Assembly (NCBI GenBank): GCA_902762385.1
Contig: CACWNQ010000016.1
Span: 1 to 54,898, forward strand
Direction: 5' to 3'
Source of the DNA: an uncultured Bacteroidales bacterium
GTDB taxonomy: Bacteria; Bacteroidota; Bacteroidia; Bacteroidales; Muribaculaceae
DNA: 54,898 nt
The notes under the pieces were generated by a model, which saw nothing but the letters and a program-made list of their open reading frames with translations, did not search any database and was not told where the DNA came from. A program made the position numbers and the translations under genes. Shown here piece after piece: positions 42,158-51,279 of this stretch (the first letter of the stretch is position 1; every line of letters begins with the position of its first letter).

Positions 42158-43486
42158 TTACTCAAACGAATTTTGCTTCAAAAAGTTAACCTCTTCCTGT
42201 GTGAGATAGCGCCACTTGCCGCGTGCCAGGTTTTTCTTGGTCAAACCAGCAAAGTAAACACGGTCGAGCTTAACAACGTGATAGCCCAAGGCCTCGAAAA
42301 TGCGGCGAACCACACGGTTGCGGCCCGAGTGAATCTCGATGCCTGCCTGCTTGCGGTCGGTGGGACTCACGTAGCTCACTGCGTCGGCGTGAATTGGTCC
42401 GTCGTCGAGCTCAACGCCGTCGGCAATGTGCTGCATATCGTCCTCGGTAATGGGTTTGTCGACCCAAACCTGATATATTTTCTTCTTCACATACTGTGGA
42501 TGAGTGAGCTTAGATGCCAAGTCGCCGTCGTTAGTAAGAAGCAACACACCTGTGGTGTTACGATCGAGACGACCTACTGGATAGATGCGCTCCTCGCAGG
42601 CGCCCTTCACATAGTCCATAACGGTCTTGCGGCCGTTGGGGTCGTCGCTGGTAGTAACGCAGTCTTTGGGTTTGTTGAGAAGCACATAGCATTTCTTCTC
42701 GGCCACTACAACTTGGTCGTTATATTCCACGATGTCCTTAGGAGTAATCTTGATTCCAAGCTGGTCAACGACTTGGCCGTTCACCTTGATTACACCCTTC
42801 TGGATAAGCTCATCGGCCTCACGACGCGAGCAGATGCCAGCGTTGGCCATGAACTTGTTAAGGCGCATGGTGGTGTTAGGATCGATCATTGGTTCCTCAT
42901 ACTCAATGCGTTGTGGACGTGGAGTGAAGCGCATCTGTGGGCGTGGTCCCTGCACCCTGCGTGCACCGGGATGCTGGTTGCGCTGATTGCCGTAGCCATG
43001 CTGCTGATAGCCGCCACGCTGCTGGTAGCCACCACGCTGCTGATAACCGCCACGCTGCTGATAACCGCCACGCTGCTGGTATCCACCCTGCTGAGGACGG
43101 TTGTAGGTGCGCTGCTGGTAGTTGCCTTGCTGCTCACCTTCGCCTTGCTGCTGGTATCCACCGCGCTGCTGATAGCCGCCACGCTGCTGGTAACCACCAC
43201 GTTGCTGGTATCCACCACGCTGCTGGTATCCACCACGTTGCTGGTATCCACCACGCTGCTGGTATCCTCCTTGATAATTGCGCTGCTGATAGCCACCACG
43301 TTGCTGGTAACCGCCACGCTGTTGGTAACCACCCTGATACTCACCACTGCCTTCTTCGTTGGCTTGTGTTTCACGATTGTAATCGGCATTTTCTACTCTT
43401 GTAGTAGACATTTCATTCTCGTCCGTAACTGGACGACCCTCACCTATGCGGGGTCTCTTCGGTTTTTTCTCTATGTTCTCATCCAT
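42158..43486 (-). CDS. RluB-type 23S rRNA pseudouridine synthase with a GGYQQR-repeat tail
   Basis: 442 residues. Residues 1-48 are charged, 49-163 are about 17 units of GGYQQR (low complexity, Arg- and Gln-rich), and 164-205 is a Pro/Arg linker. From 207 the enzyme proper begins: an S4 RNA-binding domain (207-265, MRLNKFMANAGICSRREADE) and the pseudouridine synthase domain with catalytic Asp308 in GRLDRNTTGVLLLTNDGDL and RNRVVRRIFEALGYHVVKLD. The enzyme domain alone is the normal RluB length. The tail looks like an RGG-type, intrinsically disordered RNA-binding segment. Its repeat DNA at 42998-43342 has an 18-base period. Confidence 0.92.
   Translation of the reverse strand: MDENIEKKPKRPRIGEGRPVTDENEMSTTRVENADYNRETQANEEGSGEYQGGYQQRGGYQQRGGYQQRNYQGGYQQRGGYQQRGGYQQRGGYQQRGGYQQRGGYQQRGGYQQQGEGEQQGNYQQRTYNRPQQGGYQQRGGYQQRGGYQQRGGYQQRGGYQQHGYGNQRNQHPGARRVQGPRPQMRFTPRPQRIEYEEPMIDPNTTMRLNKFMANAGICSRREADELIQKGVIKVNGQVVDQLGIKITPKDIVEYNDQVVVAEKKCYVLLNKPKDCVTTSDDPNGRKTVMDYVKGACEERIYPVGRLDRNTTGVLLLTNDGDLASKLTHPQYVKKKIYQVWVDKPITEDDMQHIADGVELDDGPIHADAVSYVSPTDRKQAGIEIHSGRNRVVRRIFEALGYHVVKLDRVYFAGLTKKNLARGKWRYLTQEEVNFLKQNSFE
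42998..43342 (-). repeat. 18-base tandem repeat encoding GGYQQR
   Basis: About 17 imperfect units of 18 bases within the pseudouridine synthase gene. Near-identical units (CCACGCTGCTGGTATC type on the plus strand) suggest recent expansion. Unit number changes keep the frame, since 18 is a multiple of three. Confidence 0.85.
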
Positions 43487-43634
43487 AGCTTTGAGATTGA
43501 ATCTAATAAGGGTTAATAATTTCTTGTTTTTATAGTGTAATGCGCGACCTCGCGGCCTCGTCTTTTTGTTTAAATAATTTGACTTAAAATAACTCGTGTA
43601 AAAAATCTCATCAATATTCTATCGAAACTTTGTG

Positions 43635-43663
43635 CAAAGATAGTGCTTTTAATTTAAAACCAA
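43635..43663 (-). promoter_or_regulatory. Promoter of the pseudouridine synthase gene
   Basis: Minus strand TATCTTTG at 43635-43642 with TTG at 43661-43663, 18 bases apart. It gives a leader of about 140 bases before the ATG at 43486. Confidence 0.55.
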
Positions 43664-43801
43664 GCGTTTTGACAAATATTTTAGACGAATTTTTAAAAAT
43701 ATTTATATTTTACTAAGCGCAACCTACTGATTTAGGAGGTATTTTGCCCCCTAACGCTGCATTTCGATATGAGTAAAAACTAAAAAAATAGGCAAAAAGT
43801 A

Positions 43802-43831
43802 TTGTCAGTTTGATTTTTTTGTGTACCTTTG
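43802..43831 (+). promoter_or_regulatory. rpsO promoter
   Basis: TTG at 43802-43804 and TACCTTTG at 43824-43831, 19 bases apart. The leader of about 30 bases contains the palindrome TTTGCGCAAA (43841-43850), which might act in S15 autoregulation. Between this promoter and that of the divergent pseudouridine synthase, a GC-rich imperfect hairpin (TTAGGAGG / CCCCCTAA, 43732-43754) is the only other structure. Confidence 0.6.
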
Positions 43832-43868
43832 CACCGCAATTTTGCGCAAATTTTTAAATATTTACAAA

Positions 43869-44144
43869 ATGTACTTAGATCAAGAGAAGAAAAAAGAGAT
43901 CTTTGGCACCTACGGAAAAAGCAATACTGATACTGGCTCACCTGAAGCTCAGATAGCATTATTCTCCTACCGTATTGCCCACTTGACCGAGCACTTGAAG
44001 GTCAACAAGAAAGATCATACGACTCAACGTGCACTTAAGATGCTTGTAGGTAAGCGTCGTCGCCTGCTGGATTACCTTATCCGCACCGACATCAACCGCT
44101 ACCGTGCAATCATTGCCAAGAAGGAACTTGGCATCCGCAAGTAA
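43869..44144 (+). CDS. rpsO: 30S ribosomal protein S15
   Basis: 91 residues from ATG at 43869; an earlier in-frame ATG at 43821 lies in the promoter. S15 motifs: IFGTYGKSNTDTGSPEAQIA, RIAHLTEHLKVNKKDHTTQR and LVGKRRRLLDYLIRTDINRY. It binds 16S rRNA early in assembly of the small subunit. Own promoter and strong terminator make it a single-gene unit. Confidence 0.98.
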   Translation: MYLDQEKKKEIFGTYGKSNTDTGSPEAQIALFSYRIAHLTEHLKVNKKDHTTQRALKMLVGKRRRLLDYLIRTDINRYRAIIAKKELGIRK

Positions 44145-44176
44145 TAACACTTATTTGCACTGCGTAGACGTAAGTG

Positions 44177-44222
44177 GAAAGCCCCTGCAAGAGAAGAAGT
44201 CTTGGAGGGGCTTTCGTTTTTA
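44177..44222 (+). terminator. rpsO terminator
   Basis: GAAAGCCCCT (44177-44186) pairs with AGGGGCTTTC (44206-44215), followed by GTTTTT. Confidence 0.9.
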
Positions 44223-44235
44223 ACAACAAATCGTT

Positions 44236-44844
44236 ATGAAACACCTTTATTTAATATTATTAATGGCCTGTGCACTAGGCGTCAATGCTCAGCAGCAAGT
44301 GCTGGAAGGCGACCTGCTTTTTGCCTACAGCTCTACTGCTGGCCGAGCAATAAGCGACGCAACAGTTCACGACAGCACTGCCCTACCCATCTATCATGTG
44401 GCAATTGCAACTTGGATAGGTGACAAGCTCTATGCACTAGAAGCGATTGACGAGGGTGTAGTACTCACGCCTTATGACAAGTTCCAGGAGAGAAGCACAA
44501 GCAAAGGTGGCATGCTGATAGGAAGGCTGCGCGACCGCGACGGAGTGGACCAAAGCGTGAGCAATGCTATGGAACATCTAGGTAAGCCCTACGACGACCT
44601 TTACATGATTGACACCCAAGAAATCTACTGCAGCGAACTAGTGCAACTGAGTTTTGTGAACGGCAAGGGTCAACGCCTGTTCCCGCTCATCAACATGTCA
44701 TTCCACGACGCTCATGGTCGCATCCTTGATTACTGGCGAGAGCATTATGCAAAACGTGGCATGGCAGTGCCCGAAGGTGCACTTGGCACCAATCCAGCGC
44801 AAATCGCCAACGACCCAGCTGTAGAGATAATAAAACAGCAATAA
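44236..44844 (+). CDS. YiiX/YebB-like NlpC/P60-type cysteine hydrolase
   Basis: 202 residues with a signal peptide (MKHLYLILLMACALGVNA). The permuted NlpC/P60 order is visible: GDLLFAY at the start, His54 in IYHVAIATW, and Cys132 in YCSELVQLSFVNG, with GKPYDDLYMI before it. Members of this permuted group hydrolyse amide or ester bonds in cell wall or lipids; the substrate here is unknown. It starts 14 bases after the rpsO terminator and converges with the DedA-type gene. Confidence 0.85.
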   Translation: MKHLYLILLMACALGVNAQQQVLEGDLLFAYSSTAGRAISDATVHDSTALPIYHVAIATWIGDKLYALEAIDEGVVLTPYDKFQERSTSKGGMLIGRLRDRDGVDQSVSNAMEHLGKPYDDLYMIDTQEIYCSELVQLSFVNGKGQRLFPLINMSFHDAHGRILDYWREHYAKRGMAVPEGALGTNPAQIANDPAVEIIKQQ

Positions 44845-44875
44845 AAAAAACGCCCACCTTTTCACAAGGCGAGCG
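44843..44875 (-). terminator. Terminator overlapping the end of the DedA-type gene
   Basis: On the minus strand CGCTCGCCTT (44866-44875) pairs with AAGGTGGGCG (44851-44860), with two G-U pairs, followed by eight T's. The stem includes the last codons of the gene. Confidence 0.75.
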
Positions 44876-45305
44876 ATATGCCATAGGCAAGCAACACGTA
44901 ACGCAAGAATTTACCGGCACTCATGCATGAGAAAGTGATGGGTATGTTCGACCGCATGAGACCAAGAGCAATTAGCAGTACATTGCCAAAGATGGGTATA
45001 AAGCCCCCAAAAGCGACCCATGCCCCTCGACCTTGCAGCCAATGCTGCATTCGGTCGAGTTTTTCTTTCTTCACATGGAAATACTTCTCAATCCAGTCGA
45101 TGCGCCCCAAGCGCCCCATGTAATAAGTGAGAATGGCGCCCAGCACATTACCCACTGTGGCCCATATAATCAGTGGCCACTTCTCAAGGCCTGCGGCAAG
45201 CAGACCTAGAATAACGACCTCACTACTAAAGGGCACGACACTACCGGCAAGGATTGCCGACAGGAACATGCCCCAATATCCGTAGTCGATTAATGCTTGC
45301 TCCAT
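44862..45305 (-). CDS. DedA/YqaA-family membrane protein
   Basis: 147 residues with four hydrophobic segments. Motifs: FLSAILAGSVVPFSSEVVIL, GLLAAGLEKWPLIIWATVGN, VLGAILTYYMGRLG, and VAFGGFIPIFGNVLLIALGL with MSAGKFLRYVLLAYGISLA at the end. This is the short YqaA type of the DedA/SNARE-associated family, linked to lipid flipping and envelope homeostasis. A terminator hairpin overlaps its last codons. Confidence 0.9.
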   Translation of the reverse strand: MEQALIDYGYWGMFLSAILAGSVVPFSSEVVILGLLAAGLEKWPLIIWATVGNVLGAILTYYMGRLGRIDWIEKYFHVKKEKLDRMQHWLQGRGAWVAFGGFIPIFGNVLLIALGLMRSNIPITFSCMSAGKFLRYVLLAYGISLAL

Positions 45306-45468
45306 GATTTGAAGACAATCAAGGACAAAAAGGATGTATTTTTGCTTATTAAGGACAAATGCCTCAGCTTCATCTGAGAACTATTTGCCGCAAGTATATA
45401 CATTCTTAATTGTCATCAATAAACTGAGACAAATGCAAAATTCTTTTGTCTTTAATTGTCTTAAAACT

Positions 45469-46401
45469 TTACACCGAAGCCAGGAATTTCTCAACATCGA
45501 GAGCCGCACGGCATCCAGTGCCTGCTGCTGCCACAGCCTGACGGTAACGTGGGTCGGCAACGTCACCAGCGACAAACACGCCCTCTACACTCGTAGCAGT
45601 GGTAACCTTATCGGTCACGATATAACCTTGCTCATCAAGCTCTAGCTGACCATTGAGGAAGGCAGTGTTAGGCTGGTGACCAATGGCGAGGAAGAAACCG
45701 TCGATAGCGATGTCGAGTTTCTCCTCCTTATCGGTGCCTTTATATTTAATAAGGTGGGCACCCTCTACCCCATTCTCGCCAAAGAGGCCCAGAGTGTTGG
45801 TGTTGAACAAAATCTCAATGTTTTCTTTCTCCTTCACACGCTGCTGCATAGCGGCACTAGCGCGCAGGTAGTCCTTTCGAACTATCATGTAGACCTTGCT
45901 GGCAAGATTGCTCAGGTAGTGGGCTTCCTCGCAAGCAGTGTCGCCACCGCCAACCACGGCAACCACCTTCTTGCGATAGAAGAATCCGTCGCAAGTAGCA
46001 CAAGCCGAGACACCCTGACCAGCATATTTCTTCTCGTCGTCGAGGCCAAGGTATTTAGCCGATGCCCCAGTGGCAACAATCACAGTGTCGGCCTCAATAG
46101 TCTCGCCACCATCAAGTGTTGCGACGAAAGGACGCTTGCTCAGGTCAACGCTCTGCACAAACCCCGAGCGCACATCGGCACCCACATTCACGGCTTGCTC
46201 ACGCATCTTTGACATAAGTTCATAACCGTCGATTCCAGCAGGGAAACCAGGGAAATTCTCGATGGTGGTAGTAGTTGTCAACTGTCCTCCAGGCTGCAAA
46301 CCCTCGAAGAGCACGTTTTTCACATTGGCACGAGCAGTGTAGATAGCAGCGGTATATCCCGCAGGCCCTGAGCCGATTATCAAACATTGAACTTTTTCCA
46401 T
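45469..46401 (-). CDS. trxB: Thioredoxin-disulfide reductase
   Basis: 310 residues. FAD-binding GSGPAGYTAAIYTARA at the start, the redox pair Cys134-Ala-Thr-Cys137 in SACATCDGFF, NADPH-binding VVGGGDTACEEAHYL, and VFVAGDVADPRYRQAVAAAG at the end. It reduces thioredoxin with NADPH. Length and all cofactor motifs are normal. Confidence 0.97.
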   Translation of the reverse strand: MEKVQCLIIGSGPAGYTAAIYTARANVKNVLFEGLQPGGQLTTTTTIENFPGFPAGIDGYELMSKMREQAVNVGADVRSGFVQSVDLSKRPFVATLDGGETIEADTVIVATGASAKYLGLDDEKKYAGQGVSACATCDGFFYRKKVVAVVGGGDTACEEAHYLSNLASKVYMIVRKDYLRASAAMQQRVKEKENIEILFNTNTLGLFGENGVEGAHLIKYKGTDKEEKLDIAIDGFFLAIGHQPNTAFLNGQLELDEQGYIVTDKVTTATSVEGVFVAGDVADPRYRQAVAAAGTGCRAALDVEKFLASV

Positions 46402-46469
46402 AAAGTCATTAAAAGGAGTAAGAGATATTATATTAAAGGAATAAAATGAGTTAAAATGAAAAACTAAGC

Positions 46470-47078
46470 CTATCGCAGGTCAACGACCTCGGTGCCGGCG
46501 GGAACTTGAGATTTATCAAACTCAAATGTGCTTGCGGCAGCACTGGCATTCTTGTTATAATTGCTGATTGTGATAGTGGACTTTGTGCCATCGGTCTGCA
46601 CTATCTCGGCCTTGTTGATAAGCCATGTGGAAGTCGACACAGTGACAAGCATGTGCTTCACATTACTCTTTTTCTTGGGAGTAAAGCGAATTGTGTAGGT
46701 GCCACTGCCTGTGCCTCCCTTCGAGATAATGTAACCACTCTTGAAGTTTTGAGCTGCACTGTAGGGATTGGTCATCTGCAAATCGGATGCTGTGGGCGTG
46801 GTGATGTTCACCTCGTCGGTAGCAGGCGAGTAAGACCACATTGTTTTCCCGTTATACCAGCACTTGATGTCGCTGGCTAGCACACGGAACTTCTTGCCAC
46901 TCATCACCAGGGTGCCCTTAGTTGATCCTTGAGGCGATGACATGGTGTAGCTGGCGCTCACAGCCTTACCACCCTTGAGAGCGCCAAGCACCTTGTCGAC
47001 CACACTCGAAGGCGACTGAGCGCTAGCTGAAAACGCCATCGCCACGAGTGCTAATATCAATAAAACTTTCTTTCTCAT
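46470..47078 (-). CDS. LolA-like outer membrane lipoprotein carrier
   Basis: 202 residues with a signal peptide (VLLILALVAMAFSASA). The mature part has the LolA-type open beta-barrel sequence: KAVSASYTMSSPQGSTKGTL, VMSGKKFRVLASDIKCWYNG, KTMWSYSPATDEVNITTPTA. It should carry lipoproteins across the periplasm. Placement directly behind ftsK on the same strand (87-base gap) is common in Bacteroidales. Confidence 0.88.
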   Translation of the reverse strand: MRKKVLLILALVAMAFSASAQSPSSVVDKVLGALKGGKAVSASYTMSSPQGSTKGTLVMSGKKFRVLASDIKCWYNGKTMWSYSPATDEVNITTPTASDLQMTNPYSAAQNFKSGYIISKGGTGSGTYTIRFTPKKKSNVKHMLVTVSTSTWLINKAEIVQTDGTKSTITISNYNKNASAAASTFEFDKSQVPAGTEVVDLR

Positions 47079-47164
47079 AACTGTAATGCTTTTGGTTTCT
47101 TTTTTAGACCCAAACCATTCTACTTGGTTTAACCCAAAACGATAAACTGCTAGGCAATAGCCAT

Positions 47165-49672
47165 CTACAAAATCTGATCAAGCTCCATAGGACTCATGAG
47201 CACCTTGCGTGGCTTGCCACCACTGGCTGGCCCAACGATGCCTGCTGCCTCGAGTTGGTCCATGATGCGACCAGCGCGATTATAGCCAATGTTGTAGCTG
47301 CGTTGCAGCGACGAGGTTGAAGCCATATCCTTCTGCACCACCAGTCGAGCAATCTCCTCGAAGAGTGGATCGCGGTCATTAGAGCCACCACCTGTAGAAC
47401 CACCAGCATCATAGCTGCCTCCACCGTCACCCTCATAGTCGGGCAAGATGTAGGGCTGCTCATGGCTGACCTCGGTATCGGCGTCTTCCTGCTCCTTGAT
47501 GAAGTAGCAAATGTTCACAATCTCGGGAGTGTCGATGAGTGGGCACTGCAAGCGAGTGGTCTCGCCATTGGCCGAGAACAACATGTCGCCACGGCCAATG
47601 AGCTGCTGTGCTCCTGGATGGTCAAGAATAATGCGACTGTCCACCATCTGCATCACACGGAAAGCGATACGGCCAGGGAAGTTTGCCTTGATAAGACCAG
47701 TAATCACATTAGATGATGGACGCTGAGTGGCGATAATCATGTGGATACCCACAGCACGTGCCTTCTGTGCGATGCGCACGATTGGCGTCTCCACCTCTTT
47801 GCCTGCAGTCATGATAAGGTCGCTAAACTCGTCGACAATCACCACGATATAGGGCATAAACTTATAGAAGTTGCCGCTCGAATCCATCTTGTGACGCAGT
47901 TCCTTGCGCCAACGACGGTTATAGTCCTCGAGTTTGCGCTCTCCCACTTCTTCAAGCACGAGATAACGATTCTCCATCTCCTGAACCAGTGAATTAAGCG
48001 TCTGCACAACCTTGGCAGTGTCGGTAATAATGGCTTTTTCCTCACCCTCAACCTTAGCAAAGAAATACTTCTCGAGCGAAGCATACAAGCTGAACTCCAC
48101 CTTCTTGGGATCGATGAGAACAAACTTGAGCTCACTAGGGCCCTTCTTGTAGAGCAGTGATGCTATTATAGTGTTCAAACCCACCGACTTACCTTGACCA
48201 GTTGCACCTGCCACCAGCAAGTGAGGCATCTTAGTAAGGTCGGCGACAAACACGTCGTTAGTCACAGTGCAGCCTAGTACCATGGGCAGTGCCATCTTGC
48301 TCTCCTGGAAGGCACGCGAAGCAATAGCCTCGCGAATGGGGACAATCTGCGGGTCGTGATTAGGCACCTCGATGCCAATTGTGCCACGTCCTGGCATAGG
48401 CGCAATGATGCGAATGCCTAACGCAGCCAAACTCAGAGCGATATCGTCTTCCAGGCCACGAATCTTACTGATTCGCACTCCATCCTCGGGCACGATTTCA
48501 AATAGTGTGACTGTTGGCCCCACATGCGCAGTGATGGTCTTGATGGGGATACCATATTGCCCTAACGTCTCAACAATGCGGCGCTTGTTGCTCTCCTGCT
48601 CGCTAATGTCGACGTTATCGACATTAGTCTTAATATCGGCCAGCAAATCTAGAGTAGGGAAACGGTAGTGCATGTATTCACCCGTTGGGTCATGAGGGTT
48701 GGTTATGCCCTTGGCCTGCTCTATATCCTTAGCACGGTCAATTTTGAACTCGGCATCATCATCATCTTTCTTCTTGCGTGGACGACGCTCAGCTTTTTTG
48801 GTAGGAGCCTGCTCTTTCTCGGGTTCGGAACTAGGTCTGTCAAAGAGTTTCTTGATTTTCTTCTCTTTCTTCGATTTACTTTGGTCATCACCCATGAAGC
48901 CGGTAGCGTCACTATGGTTGTGGTTAGCCATCAAGCTTTCATCATCATCCTTAAGATGACGGCGACTGTCGCGCACCTTCTTGAGCTGTTTGAGAACAAA
49001 CATGATTGTATTGTAGCACACAAGCACCCAGAAGATGAGCAGAATCACGTTAATGGCTATCATGCCATACACACCCACCAGGCCTGCCAACCACTGATTA
49101 GCATAATAGCCCAAATTACCTCCTAGCCTGAAGAAGGAGAAATCGGCATAATAGGTGCTAGCACCTAGCAGCATCGAGAATGTGAGAATGCTGTAGACCG
49201 AGATAAGGGTGTAAGTGTAGAATTGTGTGCGCTTCTTGCGCATGAGCCTCATGCCCATAACAAAGCACCACACCACAATGATAAATGCGGCAAGTCCCAC
49301 TCCATCGCTGATGAAGAACTGCGCGGTTGCAGCACCCACCGAGCCTCCCAGATTGTCAACAGCGTGTGTAGCATTAGCTGGATCGGCATTAACCACGATG
49401 GTGTTATGGTTCACCTTGCCCTGATCATTACCTCCGGCAAAAAGCACAAACGACAAGAAAGTGATAAGGAAATACACTCCCATCATCATCAGCATAACAC
49501 CAAACGCAATTCGGGTGCGCCCGTTCCTGAAAAAGTTCAGGAAACGCTTCCACACCGAGAGCTGTTCCTGCTCGCCGGTATCTTTAGCCTGCGCCTGTCT
49601 TTTTTTCTTTTCACGTTCCTTGATGGCCGACGTGTCGACGCCGTACACATCATCGAATTCATCTTTACTCAT
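47165..49672 (-). CDS. ftsK: DNA translocase FtsK
   Basis: 835 residues. Four membrane helices lie at about 55-80, 120-145, 155-172 and 195-225. A charged linker (230-335) leads to the motor: alpha domain (340-470), Walker A GATGQGKS (489-496), Walker B region VVIVDEFSDLIMTA, and HMIIATQRPSSNVITGLIK. The gamma winged-helix domain closes it (about 770-835, LQRSYNIGYNRAGRIMDQLE). It pumps chromosome ends to the septum for dimer resolution. The lipoprotein carrier gene follows. Confidence 0.97.
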   Translation of the reverse strand: MSKDEFDDVYGVDTSAIKEREKKKRQAQAKDTGEQEQLSVWKRFLNFFRNGRTRIAFGVMLMMMGVYFLITFLSFVLFAGGNDQGKVNHNTIVVNADPANATHAVDNLGGSVGAATAQFFISDGVGLAAFIIVVWCFVMGMRLMRKKRTQFYTYTLISVYSILTFSMLLGASTYYADFSFFRLGGNLGYYANQWLAGLVGVYGMIAINVILLIFWVLVCYNTIMFVLKQLKKVRDSRRHLKDDDESLMANHNHSDATGFMGDDQSKSKKEKKIKKLFDRPSSEPEKEQAPTKKAERRPRKKKDDDDAEFKIDRAKDIEQAKGITNPHDPTGEYMHYRFPTLDLLADIKTNVDNVDISEQESNKRRIVETLGQYGIPIKTITAHVGPTVTLFEIVPEDGVRISKIRGLEDDIALSLAALGIRIIAPMPGRGTIGIEVPNHDPQIVPIREAIASRAFQESKMALPMVLGCTVTNDVFVADLTKMPHLLVAGATGQGKSVGLNTIIASLLYKKGPSELKFVLIDPKKVEFSLYASLEKYFFAKVEGEEKAIITDTAKVVQTLNSLVQEMENRYLVLEEVGERKLEDYNRRWRKELRHKMDSSGNFYKFMPYIVVIVDEFSDLIMTAGKEVETPIVRIAQKARAVGIHMIIATQRPSSNVITGLIKANFPGRIAFRVMQMVDSRIILDHPGAQQLIGRGDMLFSANGETTRLQCPLIDTPEIVNICYFIKEQEDADTEVSHEQPYILPDYEGDGGGSYDAGGSTGGGSNDRDPLFEEIARLVVQKDMASTSSLQRSYNIGYNRAGRIMDQLEAAGIVGPASGGKPRKVLMSPMELDQIL

Positions 49673-49725
49673 TTCATTTCTTTTTTTCTATTTCAATATA
49701 CTCGTGTTTTTTCTTTTTCTCAGAA

Positions 49726-51228
49726 TTAATCCTTTTTCCAGAAGCCTGGAGTGAGAATTGCCAGCACAGTGAAAACCTCAAGACGACCTACGAGCATCTC
49801 AAATGCCAATAGCCACTTGCAGAGTGCCGGCAAATTAGCAAACTTATCAAAACCTCCCGTCATCTCTCCATATCCAAAGCCTATGTTACTTATTGCCGAC
49901 AAGGAGTTGAACAAGGCGTCAAATGCTGGCATGCCAAACAATGTGAGAATCACTGCGGCCACCACCATCACTACCAAATAGACCGATAAGAACGCTAAAA
50001 TCTTCTCGACCATCATGTGGGGAATAGACTTGCCATCGAGACGCACTGCTGTGACAGCGCTGCTGTGAACAACCTTGTACATCTCGTTCTTCACGTTCTT
50101 GAGCAGCACTACCAGACGGTCAATCTTGGCACCACCGGCAGTAGAACCAGCCATACCACCAAATATCATGAGCAACATCAAGAAGAAGAAAATGAATTGA
50201 CCCTCGTGCTCATAATCATAAGTGGCAAAACCAGTAGATGTGATTGCCGATATGGTGTCGAACGCAGCCAATATCATACCATAGTGCCAAGTGTCGACAA
50301 AACTCATGTAGGCAATACGGGCAAACACTATAATCGAACCAACCAGCACAATGCCGAGATACCACTTGAGCGTGTCGCTGCGCTTAATCTCACTGAAGCG
50401 ACCTTGAACAGCCACTTTGTAAATAATGCCAAAGTTGATACCACACAACAGCATGAAGAACATGATCACAATGTCGCTATAATAGTCGTGCCAGAAGTGA
50501 AGTCCGTTATTCTTAGTTGAGAAGCCACCAGTCGACACGGTACTCATAGTGTGGCAAATAGCATCATACCATCCCATTGGACCAAAACCCAACAACAGGG
50601 CGAGCACTACCGTAAACACTATATACATAGTCCACAGGCTCTTAGCAGTCTGACTCACGCGCGGGCGCATTCTCTCGTGTGTTATACCCGTCACCTCACT
50701 GTTGAATAGCGACACGCCACCCTTGTAATTGAGCATAGGGAGCACGGCAAGCGTGAAGAGAATGATTCCCATGCCTCCTATCCACTGCATCATCGAGCGC
50801 CAGAACAAGATGCCACGTGGCAGAGCCTCAACATCGGTAATTACCGATGCTCCGGTAGTTGTGAATCCCGACATTGTCTCGAAGAATCCGTCGGTTATTC
50901 CTGTCACAGTGCCCGATAGCAAAAATGGTATCATACCGAAAATAGAGAAGAACACCCATACCGTGGCTGTAAGCAACAATCCCTCGCGCTTGCGCATAGC
51001 CTTACTCTTAGGCTTGATGCGGTAGCTCATGTAAAGGCCAACCAACAACGTGATAACAACAGCAATCAAGAAATACAAGGCAATCCACTGCTCTCCATAC
51101 AATAGCGACACAAGAAGTGGAGCCAACATAAAGAAGGCTTCAATCATCAACAGCCAACCAACAACCCTCAACACTATGGGGAAGTTGATGGTTTTCTTGA
51201 ATGTCCTATTTTGCATCATCATGTGCAT
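49726..51228 (-). CDS. trkH: TrkH-family potassium uptake membrane subunit
   Basis: 500 residues with about ten membrane helices. The selectivity-loop segments are visible: TMSGFTTTGASVITDVEALP, MSTVSTGGFSTKNNGLHFWH, FDTISAITSTGFATYDYEHE and LSAISNIGFGYGEMTGGF. R-x-x-x-x-M type QWIGGMGIILFTLAVLP is present. It forms the pore of the Trk K+ uptake system with TrkA, whose gene lies just upstream, separated by heptad repeats. Starts at residues 3-5 (several ATGs) are alternatives. Confidence 0.95.
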   Translation of the reverse strand: MHMMMQNRTFKKTINFPIVLRVVGWLLMIEAFFMLAPLLVSLLYGEQWIALYFLIAVVITLLVGLYMSYRIKPKSKAMRKREGLLLTATVWVFFSIFGMIPFLLSGTVTGITDGFFETMSGFTTTGASVITDVEALPRGILFWRSMMQWIGGMGIILFTLAVLPMLNYKGGVSLFNSEVTGITHERMRPRVSQTAKSLWTMYIVFTVVLALLLGFGPMGWYDAICHTMSTVSTGGFSTKNNGLHFWHDYYSDIVIMFFMLLCGINFGIIYKVAVQGRFSEIKRSDTLKWYLGIVLVGSIIVFARIAYMSFVDTWHYGMILAAFDTISAITSTGFATYDYEHEGQFIFFFLMLLMIFGGMAGSTAGGAKIDRLVVLLKNVKNEMYKVVHSSAVTAVRLDGKSIPHMMVEKILAFLSVYLVVMVVAAVILTLFGMPAFDALFNSLSAISNIGFGYGEMTGGFDKFANLPALCKWLLAFEMLVGRLEVFTVLAILTPGFWKKD

Positions 51229-51237
51229 GACAGCGTG

Positions 51238-51272
51238 AGTTATTAGTTATTAGTTATTAGTTATTAGTTGTT
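51238..51272. repeat. Heptad repeat (AGTTATT), five units
   Basis: AGTTATT at 51238, 51245, 51252 and 51259 and AGTTGTT at 51266, lying between trkA and trkH. A diverged set of the same type is at 36301-36328. Confidence 0.85.
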
Positions 51273-51279
51273 AGTTTTG

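Noticed and set aside
42998-43342. 18-base repeats as CRISPR or a non-coding array
   Set aside because: They keep the reading frame and encode a coherent low-complexity protein tail fused to an enzyme.
41960-43516. Open frame of 518 codons on the plus strand opposite asnS and the pseudouridine synthase
   Set aside because: Its hydrophobic TLLVATTLLV-type repeats are the antisense of the GGYQQR repeats. The minus-strand genes have clear families.
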